Assembly (NCBI RefSeq): GCF_023074075.1
Contig: NZ_JADPKT010000073.1
Span: 1-64,000, forward strand
Source: Bradyrhizobium sp. 138
Lineage (GTDB): Bacteria; Pseudomonadota; Alphaproteobacteria; Rhizobiales; Xanthobacteraceae
DNA length: 64,000 nt
Reading direction: 5' to 3'
In this document: positions 43,614 to 52,212 of the stretch, in pieces
Layout of the letters: each line of letters starts with the position of its first letter
Numbering within the stretch: position 1 is the first letter of the stretch
Program-made: the position numbers and the translations under genes
The notes under the pieces: generated by a model
Seen by the model: only the letters and a program-made list of their open reading frames with translations
Databases searched by the model: none
Told to the model about the DNA's origin: nothing

Positions 43614-43741
43614 TCAGGCGGCGCGGCGCGCCCCGCAGGACGGTCGATGATCGTTCAAAGGAATATTTGTAGCTCGCGCGCCGTACAGAAACTTCCGCCT
43701 GCCCTGTTGCCTGCCCGCGCCATCCCGACCATATTGCCGCC

Positions 43742-44122
43742 ATGACAAAAAAGCCCTTCCGCCTCACGCCCTACCAGGTGCAGTTCCTGCTCGTCGTCGG
43801 TTTCGTCACCGTCGGCTGTGCGCTCTACGTGCGCTATCTCGCGATCGAGTTCTCGCAGGTCGCCCTCGCCTGCGACGCCGGGCTTCAGACGCTGGTCTGC
43901 AAGGCGCGGTCGGTCTCGACCGTGCTGTTCAAGAATTCGGTGTTCGGGATCGTTGCGCTGGTCGTTGCGACGCTGAACCTGATGCGCCCCTCGGTCGTGC
44001 TGCTCACGGTCGGCATCATCGCCGCCGGCCTCGGCATCGTGCTCTACAATGTCGTGCTGTCGGGCCTGGCGATCGGCCTGTTCATTCTTGGCTTTGCTCG
44101 GCCCGCGCCCGCCACAGCGTGA
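43742..44122 (+). CDS. Small membrane protein, unknown function
   Basis: 126 residues. About three to four hydrophobic helices (VQFLLVVGFVTVGCALYVRY, SVFGIVALVVATLNLM, VVLLTVGIIAAGLGIVLYNV, LSGLAIGLFILGFA) and a Cys-containing loop ACDAGLQTLVCKA between the first two that could be disulfide-linked on the periplasmic side. Its 3' end overlaps the 3' end of the convergent ndvC by 41 bases. It may be related to the glucan synthesis locus but nothing in the sequence proves this. Confidence 0.7.
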   Translation: MTKKPFRLTPYQVQFLLVVGFVTVGCALYVRYLAIEFSQVALACDAGLQTLVCKARSVSTVLFKNSVFGIVALVVATLNLMRPSVVLLTVGIIAAGLGIVLYNVVLSGLAIGLFILGFARPAPATA

Positions 44123-45641
44123 GCGCGAACAACAGATAGATCGCGCAGGTCCACAGCGACTGCCAATTGTCGCGGCCCTCGTTGAAGAGCACGAAGACGG
44201 CCGACAGCGCCAGCACAGCTGCGAACACCGCTTCGGCGATCGGACGCTGGCCGATCTGCGGCCGGTTCAGCATCAGAAGCGCAAACGGCACCACCGCCAT
44301 CGTCAGCGCGGCATAGGGGAAATCCTTGTAGCGTGGGTCGAACACGAAGCCGAGCGCGGTCGCAGCCGCGATCACCGCCGTCACCGCGAGCGTGAGGCCG
44401 AGCACGGCGGTGAGCTTCGACCATTTGCGCCCCTCGCGCGGGCCGAGCAGGTCGAGGAAGGTCGGAAGGCTACGGCCGATCACCATCGCCTGCGCGCAGA
44501 AGATCGGCGACAGGATGCCGGAAAGCAGCAGTGCGCCCCACAGCAGCCAGCCGCCGATGCCGTAGCTCTCGTAATACATCTTGTCGGCGCCGATCCCGAG
44601 CAGGCTCCCCGCCGTCGTCGCCGAGATGGCGACACCGAGCCAGGCCGAAAAGCGCGGCGTCCAAGGCCGCCGGCGCAGCGTGATCAGCGCCACCGCGAAC
44701 ACCAGCACCGACAGGCCCATGCCGGCGCCCATGTACCATTTCCAGTACGGGAAATTGCTGATCGGCTCGCCCGGCGGATATTTCAGGCTGCGGCGCACCG
44801 AATCGTACAGGCCCCAATAGCCGCCGACGGTGCCTTCCAGCTTGCGCTTCCACGGCTGGTCGTAGGACTCGATCAGATTGACGCGGAACTTCTGTGCCTT
44901 CGCCAGGCTCAGGATTTCCGAGACGACGCGCGCCTGGTTGGTGCGCGAGGGCAACGAGCCGTCGCGCATGCGCCCTTCGCTCGGCCAGCCGGTTTCGCCG
45001 ATCAGGATCTCCTTGCCGGGGAACGCCACCGCCATACGCTCGCGGATCGCCTCGACATGGGCGGAGGCGAATTTCGCCTTGACCGGGAAATCCTCCCAAT
45101 AGGGCAGGATGTGGATCGTGACGAAATCGACGACGTCATAGACCTCGCGGTTCTTCAGCCAATATTCCCAGACGTCGGCATAGGTGACGGGCACGCTGAC
45201 CTGCGCCTTCACCGAGCGGATGATGGAGACGAGGTCGGCCGTCGTCATCTCGCCGCGCAGCATCACCTCGTTGCCGACGATGAGCGTGGTGATGATGGAG
45301 GGGAATTCCTTGGTGAGGCGGACGGCGAGTGCGACCTGCTCGAAATTCTTCGTGCGGTTGCTGGAGAGCCAGATGCCCTGCAGCACTTTCAGCCCGCCGA
45401 CCTTGGCGGCGATCGCCGGCACCTGGTCGAGCCCGTTCTCCATCGAATAGGTGCGGACGCAGTCGGTGATCTGCTTGAGCTGGCGCAGATCCTGCTCGAT
45501 CTGCTCGGCATCGATATGGGTCCACGCCTCCAGCGGCGTCTGCTCGCCGCGGAACGGCGCGTAGGAGACGCATTGGACCTTCTCGGCGGGATCGATCGGG
45601 GCGCGCGCGAGCGTGATCGGCGTCGCCAACCACCACCACAC
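44082..45641 (-). CDS. ndvC: NdvC-like membrane protein with GH17 domain (beta-glucan synthesis)
   Basis: 519 residues from a GTG. Residues about 25-310 are a glycoside hydrolase family 17-like domain: VQCVSYAPFRGEQTPLEAW, IITTLIVGNEVMLRGEMT (acid/base Glu) and ILIGETGWPSEGRMRDGS (nucleophile Glu). About eight membrane helices follow. This matches Bradyrhizobium NdvC, needed for beta-(1,6) linkages in cyclic beta-(1,3),(1,6)-glucan, and lies beside ndvB as known for that locus. The start is uncertain. In-frame sequence upstream of the GTG encodes SLRTPLALLLVSLGAIAAVW, a membrane anchor that continues into the assigned N-terminus, and begins at ATT 45698 with GGAGG nine bases before it. The true start may be this rare ATT codon. 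Confidence 0.88.
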   Translation of the reverse strand: MWWWLATPITLARAPIDPAEKVQCVSYAPFRGEQTPLEAWTHIDAEQIEQDLRQLKQITDCVRTYSMENGLDQVPAIAAKVGGLKVLQGIWLSSNRTKNFEQVALAVRLTKEFPSIITTLIVGNEVMLRGEMTTADLVSIIRSVKAQVSVPVTYADVWEYWLKNREVYDVVDFVTIHILPYWEDFPVKAKFASAHVEAIRERMAVAFPGKEILIGETGWPSEGRMRDGSLPSRTNQARVVSEILSLAKAQKFRVNLIESYDQPWKRKLEGTVGGYWGLYDSVRRSLKYPPGEPISNFPYWKWYMGAGMGLSVLVFAVALITLRRRPWTPRFSAWLGVAISATTAGSLLGIGADKMYYESYGIGGWLLWGALLLSGILSPIFCAQAMVIGRSLPTFLDLLGPREGRKWSKLTAVLGLTLAVTAVIAAATALGFVFDPRYKDFPYAALTMAVVPFALLMLNRPQIGQRPIAEAVFAAVLALSAVFVLFNEGRDNWQSLWTCAIYLLFALTLWRARAEQSQE

Positions 45642-45970
45642 GGCAGCAATCGCACCCAGTGAAACGAGCAGAAGCGCCAGTGGCGTACGAAGAGAAATCG
45701 GTTCCGTCCTCCGCGAAGGGTCCGTCGATTACCTGCTTGCACGCCGTCTGCCAAGGGGGTGCTCCGGTGCGGATCCGTTCCTCCCCCAGGGAAAACCGGC
45801 TGCGGCGGTTCGACCGGGGTCTAGCATCGTGACTTTGCTGGACAAAATTCCAAATACAGGTCATGGACTCCGAAAGACTTTTCCGCCGCATTGGAGACCC
45901 ATTTGGACGCCATCACCGGCGCGTCCGCGGGATCCTGACGCGGACGGCCAGCGGATACATTGGGGAATTC
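45642..45970. other. Divergent region between ndvC and the ndvD-like gene
   Basis: About 330 bases. The left 57 bases probably encode the N-terminus of NdvC (see ATT 45698). The right part can be read as an N-terminal extension of the ndvD-like protein from ATG 45863, but its codons are less GC-biased than true coding sequence here. Promoters for both genes must be in between; no consensus site was evident. Confidence 0.45.
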
Positions 45971-46561
45971 ATGCGGCAACGGGTGTTCGAGTCACGAAAT
46001 GCGGTCCTGCGGCAGTTCGCCGCCACCTTGGCCGTCTCCTGCCTTCTCGCTCTCGCCGGTCTCGGTGGCGCCTCCGCCCAGAGCGGCACCCCCGCCCCGG
46101 ACCAGGGCAAGGCTACCGCCCAGCCCGCCGACGCCGCCAAGGACGCCGCCCAGAACCAGCGCCGCACCGACGAGTTCGCCGAAGCCGCCCAGGTCATCAA
46201 CGGCCCGGCCGGCAACCCCGAATGCGTCTGGCTCGGCCGGCGCGTGGTGCGGCTGATGTGGCGGGATGATCTCGATACCGCGTTCCGCCATCTCGACCTC
46301 TACGACCGCTTCGGCTGCCCCGGCGGCCACATCCAGGCCGCGTTCCGCTGCCTGACCCGGTTCGGCGCCCAGATCGATCCGAAGGTCGCCGAGACCCTGG
46401 ACAGCCGCGTGCACGCCTGCTGGATCAACCCGGCAGCCCAGCCGCAGCAGGCGGCCGCGAGTGCCGCCCAGCCGGCCGCACCCGCTGCCAACAATGCACA
46501 GCCCCAGCCGGCCGCGAGCCCCTCGCCTGCGGCAAGTCCGACGCCGGCGCCCCAGAAATAA
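45971..46561 (+). CDS. ndvD: NdvD-like secreted protein
   Basis: 196 residues from MRQRVFESRNAVLRQFAATL, giving a signal peptide that ends near ASA-QS; GGGGA lies 5 bases before this ATG. An alternative ATG at 45863 would give 232 residues. The mature protein has a helical domain (about 65-145) with GNPECVWLGRRVVRLMWRDD, FRHLDLYDRFGCPGGHIQAA and RVHACWIN, carrying three to four Cys, then an Ala/Pro/Gln-rich tail. It sits between ndvC and ndvB, the place reported for ndvD, the third gene needed for cyclic glucan in Bradyrhizobium, and the longer form is of similar size to the reported 26 kDa. The symbol is given from position and size, not from a sequence match. Confidence 0.6.
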   Translation: MRQRVFESRNAVLRQFAATLAVSCLLALAGLGGASAQSGTPAPDQGKATAQPADAAKDAAQNQRRTDEFAEAAQVINGPAGNPECVWLGRRVVRLMWRDDLDTAFRHLDLYDRFGCPGGHIQAAFRCLTRFGAQIDPKVAETLDSRVHACWINPAAQPQQAAASAAQPAAPAANNAQPQPAASPSPAASPTPAPQK

Positions 46562-46779
46562 TCGCGGGTCGTTTCAGCTCTCGTTCAGGAACGATCGGCC
46601 ATAGACGCGGTTGGCACTGCCACGCGTTTTCTGGAAAAGGCCATGCCCTCATAAGGACATGAGGCCATGACAGTTGAGAAACCGCGCGGCAGAGGTATGC
46701 TCCCTTTGCCGCGGACTTGGTCGGATCTCGGGGTCGGATCCGCTTCCCTGCCCCCTCAGCCCCTTTTGGTTTAGCCGCG

Positions 46780-49440
46780 ATGCGCGTTGTCGCCGCCGTT
46801 CTATTGCTCGTGTCTGCGCTTCACGCAGGGCTTTGGGGAGTCCTGCGCGACAAGGAACCCGCGCCCGACTTCAAGGGCTTGCTGCCGAGCCTCTCCTACA
46901 CCCCGTTCGAACCCGGCCATGTCGTCGACAACAACGTCGATCCCGACAAGATTCGCGCCGACATGAAAAAGCTCTCCACCGTCACGCGCGCCATCCGCTC
47001 CTACTCTGCGACGGAAGGCAACGAGCTGGTGCCGCCAATCGCCGCCGAATTCGGCATCAAGGTCACGGTCGGCGCCTGGATCGACAAGGACGAAGACCGC
47101 AACGAGCGTGAGATCAAGGCCGCCATCGAGCTTGCCCGCAAGAACAGCAACGTGATCGGCATCGTCGTCGGCAACGAGGTGATCTTCCGCGGCGAGCAGA
47201 AGGCCGAGGACCTCGTCGGCAAGATCAAGAAGGTCAAGAGCGCGGTCCGTGTTCCCGTCACAACGGGTGAAATCTGGAACATCTGGCGCGATTTTCCGGA
47301 CCTCGCTTCCAGCGTGGATTTCATTGCCGCCCACGTCCTGCCCTACTGGGAAAACTTCCGCTCGGACCAGGCGGTCGACCAGGCCGTCGACCGCTATAAC
47401 CTCTTGCGCAATTTGTTCCCCGGGAAGCGCATTGTGATCGCCGAGTTCGGCTGGCCGAGCGCCGGCTACAATCTGCGCAATGCCGACCCCGGCCAGTTCC
47501 AGCAGGCGCTGACGCTGCGCAACTTCGTCAGCCGCGCCGAGGCTCTCGGCATGGAATACAACATCGTCGAGGCGATCGATCAGCCCTGGAAGTTCTTCGA
47601 AGGTGGTGTCGGCCCGTACTGGGGAATCCTCAACGCCAGCCGCGAGCCGAAATTCGCCTGGACCGGCCCCGTCGAGAACCCCGACCACTGGAAGCTGATG
47701 ACGGTCGCGCTCCTGGTCGGCATCCTCCTGTCGTTGCCGATCATGCGACTGTCGCAGCCGACTGCACCGCAGGCGTTCCTGCTCTCGGTCACCGCCAACG
47801 GCGTCGGCGCCTGGGCCGCGACCGTGTTCGCCTATTGGAACGGACACTACTTCCTGTTCGGCTCGGCCTTCGCGCTGACGCTCGGCATGATCCTGCTTGT
47901 TCCCCTCGTCCTCATCGCGATGGCGCGCATCGACGAGATCGCCGCGGTCGCCTTCGGCCGGCCGCCGCAGCGGCTGATCACGAAGGACAAGCCGGTCGAG
48001 AACGTGCCCGAGGATTACTATCCGAAGGTCTCGATCCACATCCCCGCCTATTTCGAGCCGGTCGACATGCTCAAGCAGACGCTGGATGCGTTGTCGCGGT
48101 TGAACTATCCGAACTACGAATGCGTCGTCATCATCAACAACACGCCGGATCCCGCCTTCTGGCAGCCGATCCAGGACCATTGCCGCGCGCTCGGGGAACG
48201 CTTCAAGTTCATCAACGCCGAGAAGGTGCAAGGCTTCAAGGCCGGCGCGCTTCGGATTGCGATGGACCGCACCGCCGCGGATGCCGAGATCATCGGCATT
48301 CTCGATGCCGACTATGTCGTCGAGCCCGACTGGCTTAGAGATCTCGTGCCCGCTTTCGCCGATCCGCGCGTTGGCCTCGTGCAGGCGCCGCAGGAGCACC
48401 GCGACGGCGACCTGTCGATCATGCACTACATCATGAACGGCGAATATGCCGGCTTCTTCGACATCGGCATGGTCCAGCGCAACGAGCTCAACGCCGTCAT
48501 CGTGCACGGCACGATGTGCCTGATCCGCCGCTCTGCGATGGACATGGCCGGCGGCTGGTCGTCCGATACGATCTGCGAGGATTCGGATCTCGGCCTTGCG
48601 ATCCAGGAGCTCGGCTGGACCACGCACTACACCAACACCCGCTACGGCGCGGGCCTGCTGCCTGACACCTATGAGGCCTTCAAGAAGCAGCGTCACCGCT
48701 GGGCCTATGGCGGCCTGCAGATCGTCAAGAAGCACTGGCGCCGCTTCCTGCCCGGCGCGAGCCGGCTGACATCCGACCAAAAGCGCGAATATGGCCTCGG
48801 CTGGCTGAACTGGCTGGGCGCCGAGAGCCTCGGCGTGGTGGTGGCGCTGCTCAACCTCGTCTGGGTGCCGATCGTCGCCTTCGCCGACATCGCCATTCCC
48901 GACAAGATCCTGACGCTGCCGATCATCGGTGCCTTCATCGTCTCGCTGGCGCACTTCCTGTCGATGTACCGCGCCCGCGTCGCGATCAAGCCCGGCCAGA
49001 TGCTGGGCGCCATGATCGCCGCGATGAGCGTGCAGTGGACGGTGTCGCGCGCGGTGGCGCAGGGCCTCATCACCGAGCACATCGCCTTCGCCCGCACCTC
49101 CAAGGGCGGCCTCAGCCGAATGTCGATCGAGTTCCAGGCGTTCTGGGAGGCCGTGATCGGCACCCTGCTCGTGGTCGGCGCCGGCGTCCTGATCGCCTCC
49201 AACAGCTACCGCCAGATCACCGAGATCTACATCTTCGCCGGCGTGCTGGTGCTGCAGAGCCTGCCGTTCCTGGCCGCCGTCGCCATCGCCATCCTCGAGC
49301 TCAGCCGCATCAACTCGTTCCAGTTCTGGCGCGACAGCGCCATCCGCACTGCCGAGCTGATCGGCCTTCGCCCGGTTGCGCTGCCGCCGGTGGGAGCGCC
49401 GCAGCCGGTGCCGAACGAGGTTCGGCGGGAGATGAACTGA
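46780..49440 (+). CDS. ndvB: NdvB-like cyclic beta-glucan synthase (GH17 domain fused to GT2)
   Basis: 886 residues from MRVVAAVLLLVSALHAGLWG. After an N-terminal membrane segment comes a GH17-like domain (about 35-310: IGIVVGNEVIFRGEQKAEDL, IVIAEFGWPSAGYN), a membrane pair, then a family 2 glycosyltransferase (about 415-650) with VSIHIPAYFEP, LDADYVVEP (DxD near 508), CEDSDLGLAIQELGW (near 599) and KKQRHRWAYGG (Q-x2-RW near 637), then more membrane helices. It is the main inner-membrane synthase of cyclic beta-(1,3),(1,6)-glucan, needed for osmotic adaptation and nodulation. The mass fits the reported roughly 100 kDa NdvB. Confidence 0.92.
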   Translation: MRVVAAVLLLVSALHAGLWGVLRDKEPAPDFKGLLPSLSYTPFEPGHVVDNNVDPDKIRADMKKLSTVTRAIRSYSATEGNELVPPIAAEFGIKVTVGAWIDKDEDRNEREIKAAIELARKNSNVIGIVVGNEVIFRGEQKAEDLVGKIKKVKSAVRVPVTTGEIWNIWRDFPDLASSVDFIAAHVLPYWENFRSDQAVDQAVDRYNLLRNLFPGKRIVIAEFGWPSAGYNLRNADPGQFQQALTLRNFVSRAEALGMEYNIVEAIDQPWKFFEGGVGPYWGILNASREPKFAWTGPVENPDHWKLMTVALLVGILLSLPIMRLSQPTAPQAFLLSVTANGVGAWAATVFAYWNGHYFLFGSAFALTLGMILLVPLVLIAMARIDEIAAVAFGRPPQRLITKDKPVENVPEDYYPKVSIHIPAYFEPVDMLKQTLDALSRLNYPNYECVVIINNTPDPAFWQPIQDHCRALGERFKFINAEKVQGFKAGALRIAMDRTAADAEIIGILDADYVVEPDWLRDLVPAFADPRVGLVQAPQEHRDGDLSIMHYIMNGEYAGFFDIGMVQRNELNAVIVHGTMCLIRRSAMDMAGGWSSDTICEDSDLGLAIQELGWTTHYTNTRYGAGLLPDTYEAFKKQRHRWAYGGLQIVKKHWRRFLPGASRLTSDQKREYGLGWLNWLGAESLGVVVALLNLVWVPIVAFADIAIPDKILTLPIIGAFIVSLAHFLSMYRARVAIKPGQMLGAMIAAMSVQWTVSRAVAQGLITEHIAFARTSKGGLSRMSIEFQAFWEAVIGTLLVVGAGVLIASNSYRQITEIYIFAGVLVLQSLPFLAAVAIAILELSRINSFQFWRDSAIRTAELIGLRPVALPPVGAPQPVPNEVRREMN

Positions 49441-49751
49441 CGAGCTCCCAGCCAGTTGGGGCCTCGTCATCGAAAGTCACATGCTCTTCGACGTGGATGA
49501 TGGCCCGCCAATCGGGTTGAGAATTCCGGCCTAAGCCGCGGAGACCGCGAGCAAATCCCCGCCCCTGCCGAGACTTTCAGCAGCCCCCCGCACTATTGAC
49601 CTGCGCAGCCACTGCCCCTACACAGCGCAGGCCGAAAGCATGATCCGGAAACAGCCGGTTTTCCCCGCGACGCCCTTTAGCGCAGCGGCAAGACATGCTT
49701 CTCGAATGTCCGAACACGATGGCAATCTCCTCAAGCCATCAGCGGCCATGG
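49441..49751. other. Intergenic stretch upstream of tRNA-Lys
   Basis: About 310 bases without a convincing gene. It contains half of a common rhizobial repeat (listed at 49635-49664). The promoter of the tRNA is expected here but was not clear by eye. Confidence 0.4.
49635..49664. repeat. Remnant of the GCATGATCCGGAAA intergenic repeat
   Basis: AAAGCATGATCCGGAAA followed by CGGTTTTCC resembles the left half of a palindromic repeat that is widespread between genes in Rhizobiales. The right half (GATCATGC) is missing. Confidence 0.45.
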
Positions 49752-49827
49752 GAGCGCGTAGCTCAGCCGGTAGAGCACGTGACTTTTAATCACGGGGTCC
49801 TGGGTTCGAGCCCCAGCGCGCTCACCA
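49752..49827 (+). tRNA. tRNA-Lys (anticodon UUU)
   Basis: A 76-base cloverleaf with acceptor stem GAGCGCG / CGCGCTC, D arm AGCTCAGCCGGTAGAGC, anticodon stem GTGA / TCAC with loop CTTTTAA, T arm with GGTTCGAGCC, and encoded CCA at 49825-49827. The anticodon TTT assigns lysine. It marks the left edge of a sparsely coding accessory stretch; no direct copy of its 3' end was seen downstream. Confidence 0.95.
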
Positions 49828-49923
49828 AAGCCGGATCAATTACTCAAAAGTCGTTTCCGCGCTCCCGGGCGCCTTGGCGCGCGTCTTGCCATAGAGACCT
49901 CCCAAGCATGGAGGCGTGCACCG

Positions 49924-50073
49924 ATGGCACAACGAGTTCGTGTTCCTAGACGCCCAAGGCCCAGTTTGAAGCATATCGCGCGCAAGCTGGTTAGATTGCT
50001 GGACGCGATCGATGAGCTCGAAGACCTGAAAGAAAGGGTCCAGGCCGCCGAAGCCTCGCGCGTCCTGCATTAG
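49924..50073 (+). CDS. Small basic helical protein, 49 residues
   Basis: Starts MAQRVRVPRRPRPSLKHIAR and continues KLVRLLDAIDELEDLKERVQ, ending ASRVLH. A basic N-terminus is followed by an amphipathic helix likely to dimerise as a coiled coil. TGGAGG lies 9 bases before the ATG. No family is recognised; size and charge would suit a small nucleic-acid-binding or regulatory protein, but this is a guess. It is the first gene after tRNA-Lys. Confidence 0.5.
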   Translation: MAQRVRVPRRPRPSLKHIARKLVRLLDAIDELEDLKERVQAAEASRVLH

Positions 50074-50407
50074 AGCGCCCGAAAGTCCACTAAACTCGTT
50101 CGCGACTCTTGCGGGCTGCGGTTATTCGGATGAGTGCACGACTCCACGTACTAAGTGCATTGTCACCCAAATAGCCTACGAAATAATCCTCAAAGGCCGC
50201 CAAGTGACCGACCGAATTGCCCGCGATGGGATTCGCAAGAGCTCAACCATCCTACGCGCCGTTCATGCGGCGCCGACTTCGTCGACGCGTGCAACGCCTC
50301 CTTCGCCTCAAAAGCGCGCCAAATTCCGATAGAGTCCAGTAGTCGCCCCGAGATGAACCGCACGCAGCATGCGCCTACTGTGCCCTCCCCACTTGGGCAT
50401 TTCGGCG
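50074..50407. other. Non-coding stretch with a decayed type D repeat
   Basis: About 330 bases with no SD-supported gene on either strand. It holds the degraded repeat at 50200-50261. Confidence 0.45.
50200..50261. repeat. Decayed right half of the type D repeat
   Basis: The segment containing GATGGG-ATTCGCAAGAGCTCA then ACCATCCTACGCG matches the right end of the element at 51387-51534 with a few changes. The flank (GACCGACCGAATT against GCGACCGAAATT) matches too. The left inverted arm is missing. Confidence 0.65.
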
Positions 50408-50569
50408 ATGGTTTGCGTAGCGAAAGACAGTCCGCCCGTTCTGATCTGCTCCAAGTGCGGACGGCCGATGACGTTTTTGGCGACGCTACCAGCAATCCTC
50501 ACGCTTCCCGCCGAGCATGCTTACCTGTGCCGTCCCTGTCGGCGGGTGGATACCATCCCGCTGGATTGA
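50408..50569 (+). CDS. Small zinc-ribbon-like protein, 53 residues
   Basis: Starts MVCVAKDSPPVLICSKCGRP and ends YLCRPCRRVDTIPLD. The paired CSKC ... CRPC motifs, about 26 residues apart, form a zinc ribbon; between them is MTFLATLPAILTLPAEHA. The open frame extends 13 codons upstream, but the core starts at this Met. No strong SD is seen. Small zinc-ribbon proteins of this style are common in rhizobia; function unknown. Confidence 0.6.
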   Translation: MVCVAKDSPPVLICSKCGRPMTFLATLPAILTLPAEHAYLCRPCRRVDTIPLD

Positions 50570-50732
50570 GGCCGGAATTGCCGAGCTAGCGCCCGCTGCG
50601 GTAGACCGTGCTCTCAACTGCCGCACCCTGCCATTGCTTGGCATCCGCGGCTGCTCTAGGCAGCCTGGCCTCAAAAAGCCGGAAGACAACCGGCCCGAAA
50701 CGTGTAGGATTCACCAAAACCGGAGGAGCGGC

Positions 50733-50903
50733 ATGTTTGAAATCAACGGTTTCGACACGGCGGGCGTCGTCAGCCTCAAGCGGGCTTCACTCGCCGCCGC
50801 CCTCAAGAAGGCCAAAGAGCTTGTCGAGGACGGGTGCTGGGACGTTCGGGTCGTTGATCCCAGCGGCCGCGTCTACACCTCGTTTGAAGAGCAGGCCGCC
50901 TAG
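50733..50903 (+). CDS. Small conserved-type hypothetical protein, 56 residues
   Basis: Starts MFEINGFDTAGVVSLKRASL and continues AAALKKAKELVEDGCWDVRV, ending DPSGRVYTSFEEQAA. CGGAGGAG lies 5 bases before the ATG, an ideal site. It looks like a compact beta-alpha-beta fold: strand, Ala/Lys-rich helix, then a strand-turn-strand DVRVVDPSGRVYTS. No family name can be given. Confidence 0.7.
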   Translation: MFEINGFDTAGVVSLKRASLAAALKKAKELVEDGCWDVRVVDPSGRVYTSFEEQAA

Positions 50904-51123
50904 CTCCGAACGATAACTTTGCGCCATCCGCCTCGGCCGGCCTTCGACGAGGCATTGCTCAGCCAGCCCCGTGTTGCTTTGCGGCTTCACAAGCTGCCGA
51001 GATTAGTGCGCACTCTTCCCATCACACTAGCCGACCGTCGGCAGACGCGCGTTGAGTTGCCAGTCCAGTGGTTTGGGAGCAGGCTCCCTCAAGGCGCTTC
51101 AAGACGCCGCACGGGAGAGACAC

Positions 51124-51366
51124 ATGAAGGAACAGGGCCTGGATGGCCGCCACCGCGACAAGGACGGCGGGATCAGCAAGAAGCACGGCAACACGCTGGT
51201 CGGCACATTGCGCAAGATCTACGGAAAGGGTTTTGCGGCCGGGTATCCCGATGCGACGCCACTCAGCGAGGTCCTGGCCCAGCTGAACGAGACGTCGCTC
51301 AGCCAGTTGCGCCGCGATCACGACACCGGGCATTTGGGACACAAAATCGATCACGCCTTGAAGTGA
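51124..51366 (+). CDS. Small basic hypothetical protein, 80 residues
   Basis: Starts MKEQGLDGRHRDKDGGISKK and continues HGNTLVGTLRKIYGKGFAAG, ending GHLGHKIDHALK. GGGAGAG lies about 5 bases before the ATG. The pattern DGRHRDKDG-ISKKHGNTLV recurs, to my knowledge, in many small rhizobial proteins of unknown function; the second half SEVLAQLNETSLSQLRRDHD is helical. The first half might bind nucleic acid, judging by its charge only. A type D repeat follows 20 bases after the stop. Confidence 0.7.
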   Translation: MKEQGLDGRHRDKDGGISKKHGNTLVGTLRKIYGKGFAAGYPDATPLSEVLAQLNETSLSQLRRDHDTGHLGHKIDHALK

Positions 51367-51386
51367 CCGGACGACCATGACAGCTC

Positions 51387-51534
51387 GTAGGATGGGTTGA
51401 GCTCTTGCGAAACCCATCTACGCGTTGCGATGAGCGCTATCGCTGTCCCGACGATTGCTGGAGCAGTCCGAACAGCCGCGAGGTAGCGACCGAAATTCTG
51501 GCGATGGGTTTCGCAAGAGCTCAACCCATCCTAC
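51387..51534. repeat. Type D element: two perfect 32-base inverted arms
   Basis: The left arm (51387-51418) opens GTAGGATGGGTTGAGCTC and ends GCGAAACCCATC; the right arm (51503-51534) is its exact reverse complement, opening GATGGGTTTCGCAAGAGC. They enclose 84 bases without a gene. This could be a mobile palindromic element (MITE-like). A decayed half copy lies at 50200-50261. Confidence 0.9.
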
Positions 51535-51537
51535 GCG

Positions 51538-52212
51538 CTAGCTCTCTGGCGCCGACACGGCCGCCGGCACGCTCAGCGGAGCGCCACCAACCGAAACCGG
51601 CCCCAGAGGCCCAAGAGGTTTGGTCTCCCGAACGATCCGCTTGCGCATCGCGGCGGACAGTCCATAGCGCGCATGCGCCCTTCGAATGGAGGACGTGACG
51701 TCCGACATCGCCATCGTGCTTTGCAGCGTATCGACCTTCGCGATCAGCGTCGACAGCTGCGAGGAAATCTTCTTCACATCGACCCGTTCGTCGGTGATGC
51801 TCTGTCGCAGGGACAGCAGCAGCATTGAATCCTGCTGCAGCAAAACCGAGTTCTGATCCGCGGCCTGGTTGTTCTGCTGCAGCAACGCGGTGTGTTGCTG
51901 CTGGGCAGCCTGAATGTCCTTCAACGCAGCGAAAACGGGATCCGGCTTTGGCTCGGACGCTTCGAGGCGCGGGAGCAGTTCGGCCAGGCGGCTGACGTTC
52001 AGCGACGAAAAATCAGATGGCGAGGTATAGATGGCCGCCGCGCCGTTGATGGCCAGGGCACACACCGAAAAGGCCAGGATTGATTTGCGCCTGGACCGCT
52101 TGACCGGCTCCGGAGCTTGGGGAGTTTCGGATTCATGCGCTGCCGCGGCGTCTGCCAGTGCGACAGCGTCGAGCTCTTCTGCGAAGCTTGCCGTTTCGAA
52201 AGTCGCGGTCAT
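51538..52212 (-). CDS. Membrane-anchored coiled-coil protein, unknown function
   Basis: 224 residues from MTATFETASFAEELDAVALA. An acidic N-terminus, one membrane helix at about 42-60 (ILAFSVCALAINGAAAIY), then a Gln-rich coiled coil (about 95-170: AALKDIQAAQQQHTALLQQN and ISSQLSTLIAKVDTLQSTM). A conserved-looking DVTSSIRRAHARYGLSAAMR precedes a Pro/Val-rich tail. The frame is open to 52317 without support. No family is recognised. The type D repeat abuts its 3' end. Confidence 0.6.
   Translation of the reverse strand: MTATFETASFAEELDAVALADAAAAHESETPQAPEPVKRSRRKSILAFSVCALAINGAAAIYTSPSDFSSLNVSRLAELLPRLEASEPKPDPVFAALKDIQAAQQQHTALLQQNNQAADQNSVLLQQDSMLLLSLRQSITDERVDVKKISSQLSTLIAKVDTLQSTMAMSDVTSSIRRAHARYGLSAAMRKRIVRETKPLGPLGPVSVGGAPLSVPAAVSAPES

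Noticed and set aside
51387..51534. CRISPR or tandem repeat array
   Set aside because: There are just two arms in inverted orientation with no periodic direct repeats; no CRISPR array exists in the window.
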